Assembly: GCA_937944055.1 (NCBI GenBank)
Contig: CALDZJ010000013.1
Location: forward strand, 1 to 64,000
Direction: 5' to 3'
Source of the DNA: an uncultured Verrucomicrobiales bacterium
GTDB lineage: Bacteria; Verrucomicrobiota; Verrucomicrobiia; Verrucomicrobiales; Akkermansiaceae
DNA length: 64,000 nucleotides
Below the pieces are notes generated by a model. That model ran no database searches and was not told the origin of the DNA. It saw only the letters and a program-made list of their open reading frames with translations. Shown here piece after piece: positions 27,367 to 36,569 of this stretch. Each line of letters starts with the position of its first letter. Position 1 is the stretch's first letter. The translations under genes were made by a program, and so were the position numbers.

Positions 27367-28905
27367 ATGAAAACTCTCCTCGCCTTCTTTCTCACCCTCT
27401 CCCTATCCGCAGCGAAAAGGCCCAATATCCTCTTCATTCTTGCCGATGACCTCAGCGTAAAAGACCTCTCCATTGAGGGATCCACCTTTCATGAAACGCC
27501 CCACATCGATGCCCTCGCCAAATCCGGCATGCGCTTCACCAACGGCTACTCCACCAGCCAAGTCTGCTCCCCCTCACGCGCCTCCATCATGAGCGGCCAA
27601 TACCCCGCCCGCCTTGGCATCACCGACTGGATCGGCGCAGCCACCGGACTCGCCTGGAAACGGAATGACAAAATCCTCCCCCCAGAAAATGGAGATCGCC
27701 TCCCCGCCAAACTCACCACCCTCGCCGAAGCCCTAAAAGAAGGCGGTTATCGCACCTTCTTCGCCGGTAAATGGCACCTTGGTGGCAAGGGCTCCGCTCC
27801 TGAGGACCACGGATTTGAAATCAACAAAGGCGGCTACCACTCCGGCTCCCCACGCGGTGGATACTTCTCCCCCTATGATAATCCCGCCCTCACTGACGGA
27901 CCAAGCGGAGAAATCCTCCCCATCCGCCTCGCCCAAGAAACAGGCCAATTCATCGCCAAAGAATCCGAGCAGCCCTTCTTCGCCTTCCTCTCCTTCTACT
28001 CCGTCCACGGCCCCATCCAAACCTCCCCAGACCTCTGGGAAAAATACCGAAAAAAAGCCACCACCGCAGGCCTCGCCAGCGAGCGCTTTAAAATAGACCG
28101 CACCCTTCCGGTCCGCCAAATCCAAGACTGCCCCATCTATGGAGGCATGATGGAATCGATGGATGATGCCGTAGGACTCCTCACCGCCAAACTCCAAGAA
28201 CTCGGCCTCCACGAAAACACCATCATCGTCTTCACCTCCGACAACGGTGGAGTCTCATCGGGCGATGCCTTCGCCACCTCCTGCCTCCCCCTACGCGGCG
28301 GCAAAGGACGCCAATGGGAAGGCGGAATCCGCCAGCCCTACTACATCTCAGCCCCCGGCATCACCGCCCCGGGCTCCACCTCTCGCCAGCTCGCAACCGG
28401 CACCGACTTCTACCCCACCCTTCTAGACCTCGCCGGTCTTGAACTCCTTCCAGAACAGCACCCAGACGGCATCTCACTCCTCCCCGCCCTCAAAGGAAAA
28501 ACCAGCCCGCGCACCCTCTACTGGCACTACCCACACTACGGAAACCAAGGCGGCGAGCCCAGCAGCATCATTCGCGAAGGGGATTTCAAACTCATCCGCT
28601 ACTACGAAAGCGGCCACGAAGAACTCTACAACATCACAAAAGACATCGGCGAACAAAGCGACCTCGCCAGCACCCAGCCCCAACTCCTCAAAACCCTCTC
28701 CGCAAAACTCAGCAAACACCTCAGCGAGATCGGCGCAAAGATCCCCCAACCAGATCCACGGTTCAACCCCCAGAGAAAAAAAGCGACCCTCGCAGCCTAC
28801 CACAGCACCCTCAAAGACAGACTCGAGAAGCAACACGCCAACTTCCTAAAACCCGACTACCAGCCCAACAAAACCTGGTGGGACTCCCTACAGAGCAAAG
28901 ACTAA
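27367..28905 (+). CDS. Sulfatase (formylglycine type S1)
   Basis: A 512-residue exported arylsulfatase-family enzyme with signal peptide MKTLLAFFLTLSLSA. The metal-binding ADD (about 26-28) is followed by the modification motif CSPSRASIMSGQYPARLG at C67, the Cys that becomes formylglycine. GKWHLGG and the TSDNGG metal/sulfate block are also present. S1 sulfatases remove sulfate esters from glycans or small molecules; marine Verrucomicrobiota carry many for algal polysaccharides. Exact substrate is unknown. The track ORF starts 36 bp upstream at 27331, but ATG 27367 begins the signal. The maturation enzyme is not in this window. A second sulfatase (37877-39793) lies in the same region. Confidence 0.92.
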   Translation: MKTLLAFFLTLSLSAAKRPNILFILADDLSVKDLSIEGSTFHETPHIDALAKSGMRFTNGYSTSQVCSPSRASIMSGQYPARLGITDWIGAATGLAWKRNDKILPPENGDRLPAKLTTLAEALKEGGYRTFFAGKWHLGGKGSAPEDHGFEINKGGYHSGSPRGGYFSPYDNPALTDGPSGEILPIRLAQETGQFIAKESEQPFFAFLSFYSVHGPIQTSPDLWEKYRKKATTAGLASERFKIDRTLPVRQIQDCPIYGGMMESMDDAVGLLTAKLQELGLHENTIIVFTSDNGGVSSGDAFATSCLPLRGGKGRQWEGGIRQPYYISAPGITAPGSTSRQLATGTDFYPTLLDLAGLELLPEQHPDGISLLPALKGKTSPRTLYWHYPHYGNQGGEPSSIIREGDFKLIRYYESGHEELYNITKDIGEQSDLASTQPQLLKTLSAKLSKHLSEIGAKIPQPDPRFNPQRKKATLAAYHSTLKDRLEKQHANFLKPDYQPNKTWWDSLQSKD

Positions 28906-28915
28906 AAACACCCCC

Positions 28916-29197
28916 CTAAGCAATCACCGCAATCCTCCCCGCCACCTCCTGCGCCATCCCCTCCTGCGTGCGAATGTAAATCTCCTGCAACCCCTTCTCA
29001 GACTGCATCACCGCCTTAACCCCACCCGACACCTCACGTTGAATCCGCACCGCCCCCGTCGCAGCACCCTTCCCCAACGATTTACCCCCATAAGATCTTC
29101 CAATAATCACCCCCACCACCCCCTCCATCGCCTCAATCTTCTTGATCAAGACCCGGCACTCCTTCGAAGTTGATTGATGGCGTCCGCGAGATGGCAT
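28916..29197 (-). CDS. Small conserved protein, DUF2103-like
   Basis: A 93-residue basic, soluble protein starting MPSRGRHQ. Its core reads VVGVIIGRSYGGKSLGKGA, TGAVRIQREVSGGVKAVMQSEKGLQEIYIRT. The QREV-GGVK ... G-LQEIYIRT pattern resembles what I recall of DUF2103, a small family of unknown function, but I cannot confirm this by search. No Cys pair or signal is seen. The ATG at 29197 is preferred over the track start 24 bp upstream. It is convergent with the sulfatase gene, with only 10 bp between their stops, and divergent from the S41 protease gene. Confidence 0.6.
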   Translation of the reverse strand: MPSRGRHQSTSKECRVLIKKIEAMEGVVGVIIGRSYGGKSLGKGAATGAVRIQREVSGGVKAVMQSEKGLQEIYIRTQEGMAQEVAGRIAVIA

Positions 29198-29344
29198 GGC
29201 TAGATCCGTGATCAAAAACAAAGAACCCCAAGGAACAAGCCGAAATTAACATTTAAAAAAACCTCGAATAAAGCACCTCGCCTTTTCGAGACCGCTCTCT
29301 CATACACCAGCCCCTCCCATCTCAAAAAAAAGCTCATCCTCTCC

Positions 29345-30613
29345 ATGAAATCCCTCCTCACCCTCCTCTTCTCCTTGCTCTGCCAACTCCCCGCCCTAGC
29401 TCGAGAATACTCCCCCGAGCTTGCCCAAAAAACCTTCCTCCACGTCTGGAACAAGGTAAACAACTCATTCTACGAAGAATCCTTTAACGGCATCGACTGG
29501 CAGTCCGTAAAGTCAAACTACGCCGGAAAAGTCACCAAAGCACAATCTTGGCCAGAACTCCGCAGCACTCTTAACCAGATGCTAGGCGAGCTCAAACTCA
29601 GCCACTTCGGAATCTCAAAAAACCTCAGCCAAGCAAGTGACGAAGCTCCAACCCACGGAAACTACCTCGGACTAGAACTCCGCCTCATCGACCAAAAGGC
29701 CCTCATCTTTCAAATCGAAAAAAACTCTCCCGCAGCCCTCGCTGGCCTCACACCCGGAATGATTCTAAGCCACTTTGAAGGACAGCCCATGGCTCAGCTC
29801 ATCGCCGAGCTCGAACTCACCCCACAGTCCACCCCCCTGAATCGACTCACCGCCACCCGCGCCCTCCTCACAAAACTTAGCAGCCCAGAAGACGGCAAAA
29901 CCACCCTAAAAACCACCCACTCCCGGAAGATCTTCGACTTCCCACCAGACTTCTACCAAGGAGAACACGGCCGCATGGGAAGCGAAGAACACATCCCCTT
30001 CTCTTTTGAAACACGCCTCGTCGGACAAGAGCAAAAAATCCGCCTCATCACCTTCGACATCTTCCTCCCTCAGCTCATGCTCCGCCTGAACCAAGCCATC
30101 GCGCAGGCCGTAAATGAAAAAGCCCACGGCATCATCATCGACCTCCGCGGCAACCCCGGCGGCCTCGGCATCATGGCCACCGGAATCATCGGCCGCCTCA
30201 TCGACCAAGAACTCGACCTAGGCGACATGAACAACACCTCAGGAAACTTCCCCTTCCACGCCTTCCCACAAGACGGAGCCTACCTCGGCCCCCTCGCCGT
30301 CCTGATCGACTCCTTCTCTGCCTCCACCTCAGAAATCTTCTCCGCCGCCCTTCAAGAACACAAACGCGCCCGCCTCTTCGGCCGCCCCACCACCGGAGCC
30401 GTCCTGCCCTCCTTCATTGAGAAACTGCCCAATGGAGACATCTTTCAATACGCCATCGGAGACTTCGTCACCAGCCTCCACAAGACCCGCCTCGAGGGAA
30501 AAGGCGTCACTCCAGATGAACTCATCCCTCTCGATCCCGCCAAACTCCGCGCAGGAATTGACCCAGATCTCCAAGCCGCCCTCAAGTGGCTCAAAAAACA
30601 ACCCAAACAATAA
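29345..30613 (+). CDS. S41 family C-terminal-processing-type peptidase
   Basis: A 422-residue exported serine protease with signal peptide MKSLLTLLFSLLCQLPALA, an N-terminal helical region (about 28-95), a PDZ-like domain (about 105-175) and an S41 catalytic domain (about 215-410). The catalytic domain has IIDLRGNPGG, then DSFSASTSEIFSAAL with the likely nucleophilic Ser and RLFGRPTTGAV. Classic CtpA enzymes have a catalytic Lys where this has FGRPTTG, as in the tricorn-like S41 branch. It would act in the periplasm on unknown proteins. It ends 3 bp before the LolA-like gene, so the two form an operon. Confidence 0.87.
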   Translation: MKSLLTLLFSLLCQLPALAREYSPELAQKTFLHVWNKVNNSFYEESFNGIDWQSVKSNYAGKVTKAQSWPELRSTLNQMLGELKLSHFGISKNLSQASDEAPTHGNYLGLELRLIDQKALIFQIEKNSPAALAGLTPGMILSHFEGQPMAQLIAELELTPQSTPLNRLTATRALLTKLSSPEDGKTTLKTTHSRKIFDFPPDFYQGEHGRMGSEEHIPFSFETRLVGQEQKIRLITFDIFLPQLMLRLNQAIAQAVNEKAHGIIIDLRGNPGGLGIMATGIIGRLIDQELDLGDMNNTSGNFPFHAFPQDGAYLGPLAVLIDSFSASTSEIFSAALQEHKRARLFGRPTTGAVLPSFIEKLPNGDIFQYAIGDFVTSLHKTRLEGKGVTPDELIPLDPAKLRAGIDPDLQAALKWLKKQPKQ

Positions 30614-30616
30614 ACT

Positions 30617-31363
30617 ATGAAAAAACAAAAACTCATCACCCTCACCCTCGCCCTCGCCCTCACCCTCACCAGCAGCGCCTTCGCGAGAAAACCTACCCCC
30701 GCCATCGCCCCCGCCGCCAAGGCCATCCTAGAAGAAGCCATCACCGCAACCGGTGGCCGTGAAGCGATGGCTAAGATCAAGACCCGCCGTCTCAAAGGGA
30801 AAATGAGCATGCTCGCCCAAGGAATGGAAATGCAACTCACCCTCACCCAAAAAACCCCCGGGAAATCATACTCAAAGATGGAAATCCCGAACGTCATGAC
30901 CGTCGAGCAAGGATACGATGGCGAAAAAGGATGGTCCAAGGACAGCATCCAAGGATCACGGGAGCTCCAAGGCGCCGAGCTCGACCAAGCCAAGGAAACC
31001 TCTGCCCTCTTCCCAGAACTCGTCATCATGGATCAGCTCCTTTCCGCCGCAATCCTCCCCGACGTCGAAGAAGATGGTAAAACCCTTAAAGTCATCCAAG
31101 TCACCTCAAAGGACGCCCCAGCCAAAACTCTCTACTTCGACTCCGAGACAAAACTCCTCAGCAAAATGACGTCCAAATTTGTCACCGGGCCCGATGCCGC
31201 CATGGAAATCACCGTATCCAGTAGCGATTACCAAGAAAAAGACGGCGTCAAATTCCCAAGCAGCTCAACCATGACTGTAATGGGACAAGAAATGAAAATC
31301 ACCTTCTCCGAAGTCGAACACAACATCGAAGTCGATGATGAGATCTTCAAAATGAAAAAATAA
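30617..31363 (+). CDS. LolA/outer-membrane lipoprotein-sorting-like protein
   Basis: A 248-residue exported protein. The signal peptide is unusually repetitive (ITLTLALALTLTSSAFA) and the mature part begins with KAILEEAITATGGREAMAKI, a beginning typical of the LolA/LppX-like fold family used by MucB/RseB and sorting proteins. The rest is beta-strand-rich, with AKTLYFDSETKLLSKM and EKDGVKFPSSSTMTVMGQ, fitting the half-barrel that binds lipids or lipid chains. Exact cargo unknown. It is operonic with the S41 protease upstream, so a shared envelope role is likely (inference). Confidence 0.7.
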   Translation: MKKQKLITLTLALALTLTSSAFARKPTPAIAPAAKAILEEAITATGGREAMAKIKTRRLKGKMSMLAQGMEMQLTLTQKTPGKSYSKMEIPNVMTVEQGYDGEKGWSKDSIQGSRELQGAELDQAKETSALFPELVIMDQLLSAAILPDVEEDGKTLKVIQVTSKDAPAKTLYFDSETKLLSKMTSKFVTGPDAAMEITVSSSDYQEKDGVKFPSSSTMTVMGQEMKITFSEVEHNIEVDDEIFKMKK

Positions 31364-31450
31364 ACCTGAAATTCTCCTCAAAAAATACTGGTCAATTCTC
31401 CCCACAGGAGTAGCTTTAATGACACTCAAATTAACAACAACAGCCGATTT

Positions 31451-32134
31451 ATGTCCAAACCAAATCACTTCACACAACTCGCACTAGCCTCCCTTGGCTG
31501 TCAGCTAGCCTCAGCAACCGTCATCACCTTCGGCTTTGATACCGTGGGTGACACCGAGGGCTTCACCACTCAGCCCTCTCCCGCCAATGCCGTAGTCACT
31601 GACTTCACCGCCGCTCTCGGGATCGACTCGATCACCGGCGTCTTAACTTCTTCAGACATCAGCATTGATCCCCAGATTAACGGGCCATCCGTCGCCCTGC
31701 CTGCCGGCGAAGTCTGGAGCAGCATCTCTTTCCGCTTCCGCCACCTCGATGGGAACCCGCAAGACGGGGCAGCCTCAACCACCTATAATCCTAACGGAAC
31801 GATCCTTTTCTTCAATGGATCCCTAAGCAACCTCGGAACCGCTGCGATCACCACCAGGACAGCGAATGGCAGCGGCCCCTTCGCCGGTGATGTCTACCAA
31901 CTCACAGTGACCTCTCAGGCCGATAATTGGCAGCTCGCCACCCTCGATCTCTCTAATGCCCCAGTTCTCAATAGCGGAGACATCACCTCATTTCGCTTCG
32001 ACCCGATCGGAAACAATGCCAACGGTAACTTCGAGGTCGACTTTGTGGAATTCACCGCAGTTCCCGAGCCGAGCTCAGCACTCCTCGCTGCACTCGCCAG
32101 CCTCAGTCTCCTTGCGCGCCGCCGTAATAAGTAA
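31451..32134 (+). CDS. PEP-CTERM sorting domain protein
   Basis: A 227-residue exported protein with an N-terminal signal (MSKPNHFTQLALASLGCQLASA), a beta-rich body with no recognised domain (EVWSSISFRFRHLDGN; DNWQLATLDLSNA) and a PEP-CTERM tail (VPEPSSALLAALASLSLLARRRNK). The body looks like a secreted carbohydrate-binding-type beta-sandwich, but this is only a guess. The tail should direct exosortase processing. A strong terminator follows at 32153, so it is separated from the CotH gene downstream. Confidence 0.83.
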   Translation: MSKPNHFTQLALASLGCQLASATVITFGFDTVGDTEGFTTQPSPANAVVTDFTAALGIDSITGVLTSSDISIDPQINGPSVALPAGEVWSSISFRFRHLDGNPQDGAASTTYNPNGTILFFNGSLSNLGTAAITTRTANGSGPFAGDVYQLTVTSQADNWQLATLDLSNAPVLNSGDITSFRFDPIGNNANGNFEVDFVEFTAVPEPSSALLAALASLSLLARRRNK

Positions 32135-32152
32135 GGCCTCCCTAGAAATCTC

Positions 32153-32184
32153 CCCCATCAGGCAGCTCGCCTGATGGGGTTTTT
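32153..32184 (+). terminator. Strong intrinsic terminator after the PEP-CTERM gene
   Basis: CCCCATCAGGC (32153-32163) and GCCTGATGGGG (32169-32179) form a perfect 11-bp stem around a 5-nt loop, followed by TTTTT. The track ORF for the next gene starts inside this stem, which is why I move that start downstream. Confidence 0.93.
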
Positions 32185-32203
32185 CTTCGCTTTTCACCCC
32201 CCT

Positions 32204-35200
32204 ATGAACTCTCCCTCAAGCGCCCTGAGCTCCCTCTTCAAGTGGGTCAGCCTGCGCGCCCTGATGGTGGGAGCCACCCTCTCTGCAAGCGGACAGATCA
32301 CAGACGGCCCATGCACCCGCCGCACCAGCGTCGTCCTCTCAGAGATTCACTACCACCCCGCTAACTTGCCCTCCTCACACGGAGAATTCATCGAACTCTA
32401 TAACTCATCCCCCATCAGCGTAGACCTCTCCGGCTGGACCCTCCGCGGGGACGCTGACTTCGACATCCCCTCCGGAACCCGCCTCGAGGGGGGAGAATTC
32501 CTCATCATCGCCGCTGACCCCTCCCCCTTTTTGGAGCTCGGAGTCAGTGCCCTCGGGCCATGGACAGGCTCACTTTCTAACCGCGCTGGCACCGTTCGGC
32601 TGCGCAAAGCGTCTGGTGGGATCGTATTAGAGACGAACTATCAAGACCGTGGCCTTTGGCCAATCACAGCAGATGGCACCGGGCACTCCCTCATACTGCG
32701 CCACCCCAGTTATGGCGAATCTCGCCCTGAAGCATGGACCAGCAGCAGCCACCCCAACGGCTCTCCTGGAGCATTCGATCCCAGCCCTGATTCACCGCTG
32801 GACCAACTCATCCTCAGTGAAATTTACTCCGCCCCCCCTCCCGCTGAGCTAGGCTTTATCGAGCTCCATAATCCCGCCTCCACCCCCATCGATCTCTCAG
32901 GATGCTTCATCACTCATGATCGTGACCTCCCGGGCTTCCAAGTGCCCTCAGACATCATCCTCGCTCCTGGACAATACCGCGCCTTTAACGAGAGCCTCCT
33001 CGGCTTTGAACTCGACCCCAGCGGGGGTGAAATCTACCTCCGCGCACCAGACGGACTCCGCGTCATCAAGGCCCGCGCCTTTGGAGGGCAAGCGATCGGC
33101 CAACCATGGGGCGGCCTCAGCCAATGGCGTGAGTTAGCACAACCCACTCCAAATTCCCCGAACGCCTCAACGATCCAGAACTCCATCGTCATCAATGAAA
33201 TCCACTATCATCCCGCCGACGGAGGCACTGAAACCGAATACCTAGAACTCTTCAATAGTGGCCCCAACACCACCGATCTCTCAGGATGGCAATTCAAAGA
33301 AGGAATCAACTTCACCTTCCCCTCCGGAACCCTCCTCAACCCCGCAAGCCACCTCGTCATCGCTAAAGATCGTAACGCCCTCCTAGCCCGCCACCCTAAC
33401 TTAGACCCATCTCAGGTCCTCGGTGACTACGGCGGCGTCCTCTCCAACGCAGGGGAACGCATCGAACTGCAAGACACCAATCAGCGCTGTATCGATACCG
33501 TCTCCTACCGCGATGGCGGACGCTGGCCTGAACTCGCCGACGGCGGTGGTCGCTCCCTCCAACTCATCGACCTCCGGTCCGATAATGCCCTGCCCTCAAA
33601 CTGGGCAGCGGGCGACGAATCTGGAGCCGCCCCCGCCATAACAATTGAGCATACCGGCGTGCTAGACTTCGGCCATCAGGGAGTCCCGCAAGCAACTCGC
33701 GCCTTCATCATGCTTCACGGAGCCGGTGAAGCCCTCATCGATCACATTGAAGTCATCGTAAATGGCACAAACCTCATCCCAAATGGCACCTTTGATAACG
33801 ACCTCAATTCTTGGAAACCCTTCGGCACCCACGGCCTGACCTTTCACGAAAACGGAGCGATGCATCTCGTCGCCACCGATGAAGGGGACCTTGCCAACCT
33901 CGTCGACACCACCCTGAGTTCCCCCATCCCCCCTGGCACCACCGTCACCTTACGTGCCACCTGCCGCTGGATCTCAGGAAGCCCTCACCTCCTTCTCGGC
34001 CTCAACGGAGGCTTCCTAGAAGCACCCGGCACCCTCCCCATCCCCAGTGCACTCGGCACGCCCGGATCCCCTAATTCAGAAAACCGGAATACCGGCCCCG
34101 CCATCACCGAGGTCAACCATTCCCCCCTTCTCCCCCAAGCGGGTGAACCCATCACGATCCAAGCCCGGATTGCAGACCCGGATGGCATCGGCCCCGTTCG
34201 CCTCCGCTATCGGCTCGACCCCTCCACCTCCACTTCACAGATCACCATGACTGAAATCGGCGATGATTTCTACACCGCCACCATCCCCGCACAGAGTGAT
34301 GGCAGCATGATCGCCTTCCACATCATCGCCGTCGATAACGCCTCCTCCAGAACCATCTCCCGTTTTCCGGCAGACGCGCCAAGCCGCGAATGCCTCGTCC
34401 GCGTTGGCTCCCAAGATGAAGCAGGAGACTTCAGCACCATGCACCTTTGGACCACCAACCAGACCTTAAACGAGTGGCGTGACCGAGAGCGCTCCAGCAA
34501 CCTAGAGCTGGATGCCACCTTCGTGAGCGATGGCCGCGCCATCTATAATGTCGGCACCTACTACTCCGGCAGCCAAAACGGAGTCACCATCTACGACTCA
34601 CCCATCGGCAACCCCACCGGATATAATATCAGACTCCCCAAAGATGAGGTCTTTTTAAACACTCAGAGACTCACCATCGATCGGGAAACCACCCGTGATG
34701 CCACCCGCCAACGCGAGCGCCTCCTCTTCTGGTTCCTAGAAAAACTAAAACTCCCCAATCTCCACCGCCGCTACGTCCACTTCTACTTTAACGGAGTCGA
34801 AAGGGATCGACTCATCATGGAAGATGTCCAGAGACCCAATCGGGACATCATCGAACAATGGTTCTCTGATGAGGGCCGTCTTACCAAAACGAATTCTTGG
34901 TTCGAGTTCGACTCAGACAGTAACGTAGATCTAGCTTCCGGAAGCGAAAAAAATCTCCTCAGTCATAAAATCACCACCGATGGCAGCGTGAAAATTCCAC
35001 CCCATCGCTGGACTTGGACCCACGGAGCCGGCCACGATGACGGGAACGACTTCTCTAGCATCATCTCCCTGATCGACGCCGCTCAATCATCCCCAGAAAA
35101 CCTGCTCGAAAACATGCGCCGCAAGGCTGACTTACGCCAATGGATGCGCACCTTCGCCATGAATGACCTAGGCGCATACTGGGACACCTTCGGTAATCCA

Positions 35201-36535
35201 GGCTCTAAAAACGCCTACCTCTTTGAATCACTAGAAACTCGTCAATGGAGCATCGTAACTTGGGATATGGACGTCGGCCTCGGAGTCTTTAACGACCCCT
35301 TTAACGCTCCACTCTTCGCCACCAATATCGACCCCACCGTCCGAAGACTCTACGCCGAACCCAACATCGTCCGCGACTACTGGCAAGCTCTCGATGAATC
35401 ACTAGAAACCTTCTTCAACGCCACCTCAGGGACTGAAATTCATAACATCCTCCAAGAAACATATGATGCACTCCGTGCCAATGATGCCCCCGTCACCTCC
35501 CCCTTTGCCCCCAGCGGCCCTGATGGCCTCTCCGTCGATGACTGGATCAACCAACGCCGCAACTTCATCCAAGCTGAACTCAACAACATCCAGAGCTCAT
35601 TTTCTGCCTCAGCACCCCTCAGCTCCCAGACTCGCTTCGCCACTCTCAGCGGCACCACCTCCCTCGCCTCCACCACGCTCACCGCAAACGGAATCACCCT
35701 AAACCCAGATTACACCAGCGCCACGAATTGGTCCGCCGCTTTTCCACTCGGCCTCGGCGAGAACCAAATCCTCATCGAGTCCTTTGACCAAGATGAAAAC
35801 CCCCTCGGCTCAGAACTCCTCAACATCACCTACACCGGCTCAGAAAATTGGGCAAATCTCAGCCTTAACGAATGGATGGCCAGCAACTCCCCCTCCACCG
35901 GCATTCTTGACCCTGCCGATAATCAACCTGATGACTGGATCGAGCTCTACAACCCCAGCTCCACTCCCGTCTCCCTCGATGGCTGGTATCTCAGCGATGA
36001 CTCCACAAACCCTCTCAAATTCCCCATTCCAAATGGCTTTACGATTCCCGCAGGCGGTCACCTCCTTGCTTGGGCAGATGACCAAAGCTTCCAAAACAAT
36101 CCCAGCCTACGCCAAGAACTACACCTCAACTTTAGACTCTCAGCCTCTGGTGAAAGCATCATCCTGAGCGCTCCAGATACCACCGAGATAGACCGCGTGG
36201 ACTTCGGCCCCCAAACCTCCGGCTTAGCACGCCTCCGCTCTCCGGATGGGAGTGACAGCTTCACCTACACCGCCACTCCCAATCCAGGCAGCACAAACCC
36301 CACCCCTCCAAGCCCTCCCCTCATCGCACCTCCGCTTCTCATCACAAGGGCCCAAAACACCATCAACTTCCCCACCAGCGCCGGCACCATTTACGAACTT
36401 GAACAATCCCATGATCTTCAAAACTGGATAAGCACGACTTCCCCCGTCCTCAGTGACGGAACTCCACTCTCATTCCCCTTCTCTCCAGACACTGTTCAAC
36501 GCCAATTTTTCCGGCTTATAATCCACTCACTCTAA
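32204..36535 (+). CDS. Giant secreted lamin-tail / CotH kinase protein
   Basis: A 1443-residue exported protein, paralogous in plan to 17681-22765. It has a signal-like N-terminus (LMVGATLSASGQ), three LTDs (about 45-185, 205-320, 330-470: EFIELYNSSP, FIELHNPAS, YLELFNSGP) and a CotH kinase-like domain (about 745-1060: LTIDRETTRDATRQRERL, FYFNGVERDRLIMEDVQRPNRD, WSIVTWDMDVGLG). A fourth LTD lies near 1219-1345, and the last about 65 residues (YELEQSHDLQNW...FFRLIIHSL) form the shared module. Function on the cell surface or outside is likely. The track start at 32174 lies within the preceding terminator; ATG 32204 is used. A 21-bp tandem duplication covers its stop codon. Confidence 0.85.
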   Translation: MNSPSSALSSLFKWVSLRALMVGATLSASGQITDGPCTRRTSVVLSEIHYHPANLPSSHGEFIELYNSSPISVDLSGWTLRGDADFDIPSGTRLEGGEFLIIAADPSPFLELGVSALGPWTGSLSNRAGTVRLRKASGGIVLETNYQDRGLWPITADGTGHSLILRHPSYGESRPEAWTSSSHPNGSPGAFDPSPDSPLDQLILSEIYSAPPPAELGFIELHNPASTPIDLSGCFITHDRDLPGFQVPSDIILAPGQYRAFNESLLGFELDPSGGEIYLRAPDGLRVIKARAFGGQAIGQPWGGLSQWRELAQPTPNSPNASTIQNSIVINEIHYHPADGGTETEYLELFNSGPNTTDLSGWQFKEGINFTFPSGTLLNPASHLVIAKDRNALLARHPNLDPSQVLGDYGGVLSNAGERIELQDTNQRCIDTVSYRDGGRWPELADGGGRSLQLIDLRSDNALPSNWAAGDESGAAPAITIEHTGVLDFGHQGVPQATRAFIMLHGAGEALIDHIEVIVNGTNLIPNGTFDNDLNSWKPFGTHGLTFHENGAMHLVATDEGDLANLVDTTLSSPIPPGTTVTLRATCRWISGSPHLLLGLNGGFLEAPGTLPIPSALGTPGSPNSENRNTGPAITEVNHSPLLPQAGEPITIQARIADPDGIGPVRLRYRLDPSTSTSQITMTEIGDDFYTATIPAQSDGSMIAFHIIAVDNASSRTISRFPADAPSRECLVRVGSQDEAGDFSTMHLWTTNQTLNEWRDRERSSNLELDATFVSDGRAIYNVGTYYSGSQNGVTIYDSPIGNPTGYNIRLPKDEVFLNTQRLTIDRETTRDATRQRERLLFWFLEKLKLPNLHRRYVHFYFNGVERDRLIMEDVQRPNRDIIEQWFSDEGRLTKTNSWFEFDSDSNVDLASGSEKNLLSHKITTDGSVKIPPHRWTWTHGAGHDDGNDFSSIISLIDAAQSSPENLLENMRRKADLRQWMRTFAMNDLGAYWDTFGNPGSKNAYLFESLETRQWSIVTWDMDVGLGVFNDPFNAPLFATNIDPTVRRLYAEPNIVRDYWQALDESLETFFNATSGTEIHNILQETYDALRANDAPVTSPFAPSGPDGLSVDDWINQRRNFIQAELNNIQSSFSASAPLSSQTRFATLSGTTSLASTTLTANGITLNPDYTSATNWSAAFPLGLGENQILIESFDQDENPLGSELLNITYTGSENWANLSLNEWMASNSPSTGILDPADNQPDDWIELYNPSSTPVSLDGWYLSDDSTNPLKFPIPNGFTIPAGGHLLAWADDQSFQNNPSLRQELHLNFRLSASGESIILSAPDTTEIDRVDFGPQTSGLARLRSPDGSDSFTYTATPNPGSTNPTPPSPPLIAPPLLITRAQNTINFPTSAGTIYELEQSHDLQNWISTTSPVLSDGTPLSFPFSPDTVQRQFFRLIIHSL

Positions 36536-36563
36536 ACTAACCTCCACTCACTCTAAACTAACC
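36522..36563. repeat. 21-bp exact tandem duplication across the CotH stop codon
   Basis: TCCACTCACTCTAAACTAACC occurs twice in a row (36522-36542 and 36543-36563). The first copy encodes the last residues and the TAA stop of the CotH gene; the second gives another in-frame TAA just before the next gene's ATG at 36570. Confidence 0.95.
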
Positions 36564-36569
36564 GAAACC

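Noticed and set aside
32174-32203. Upstream start of the CotH giant
   Set aside because: It lies within the terminator stem of the previous gene; ATG 32204 is more likely.
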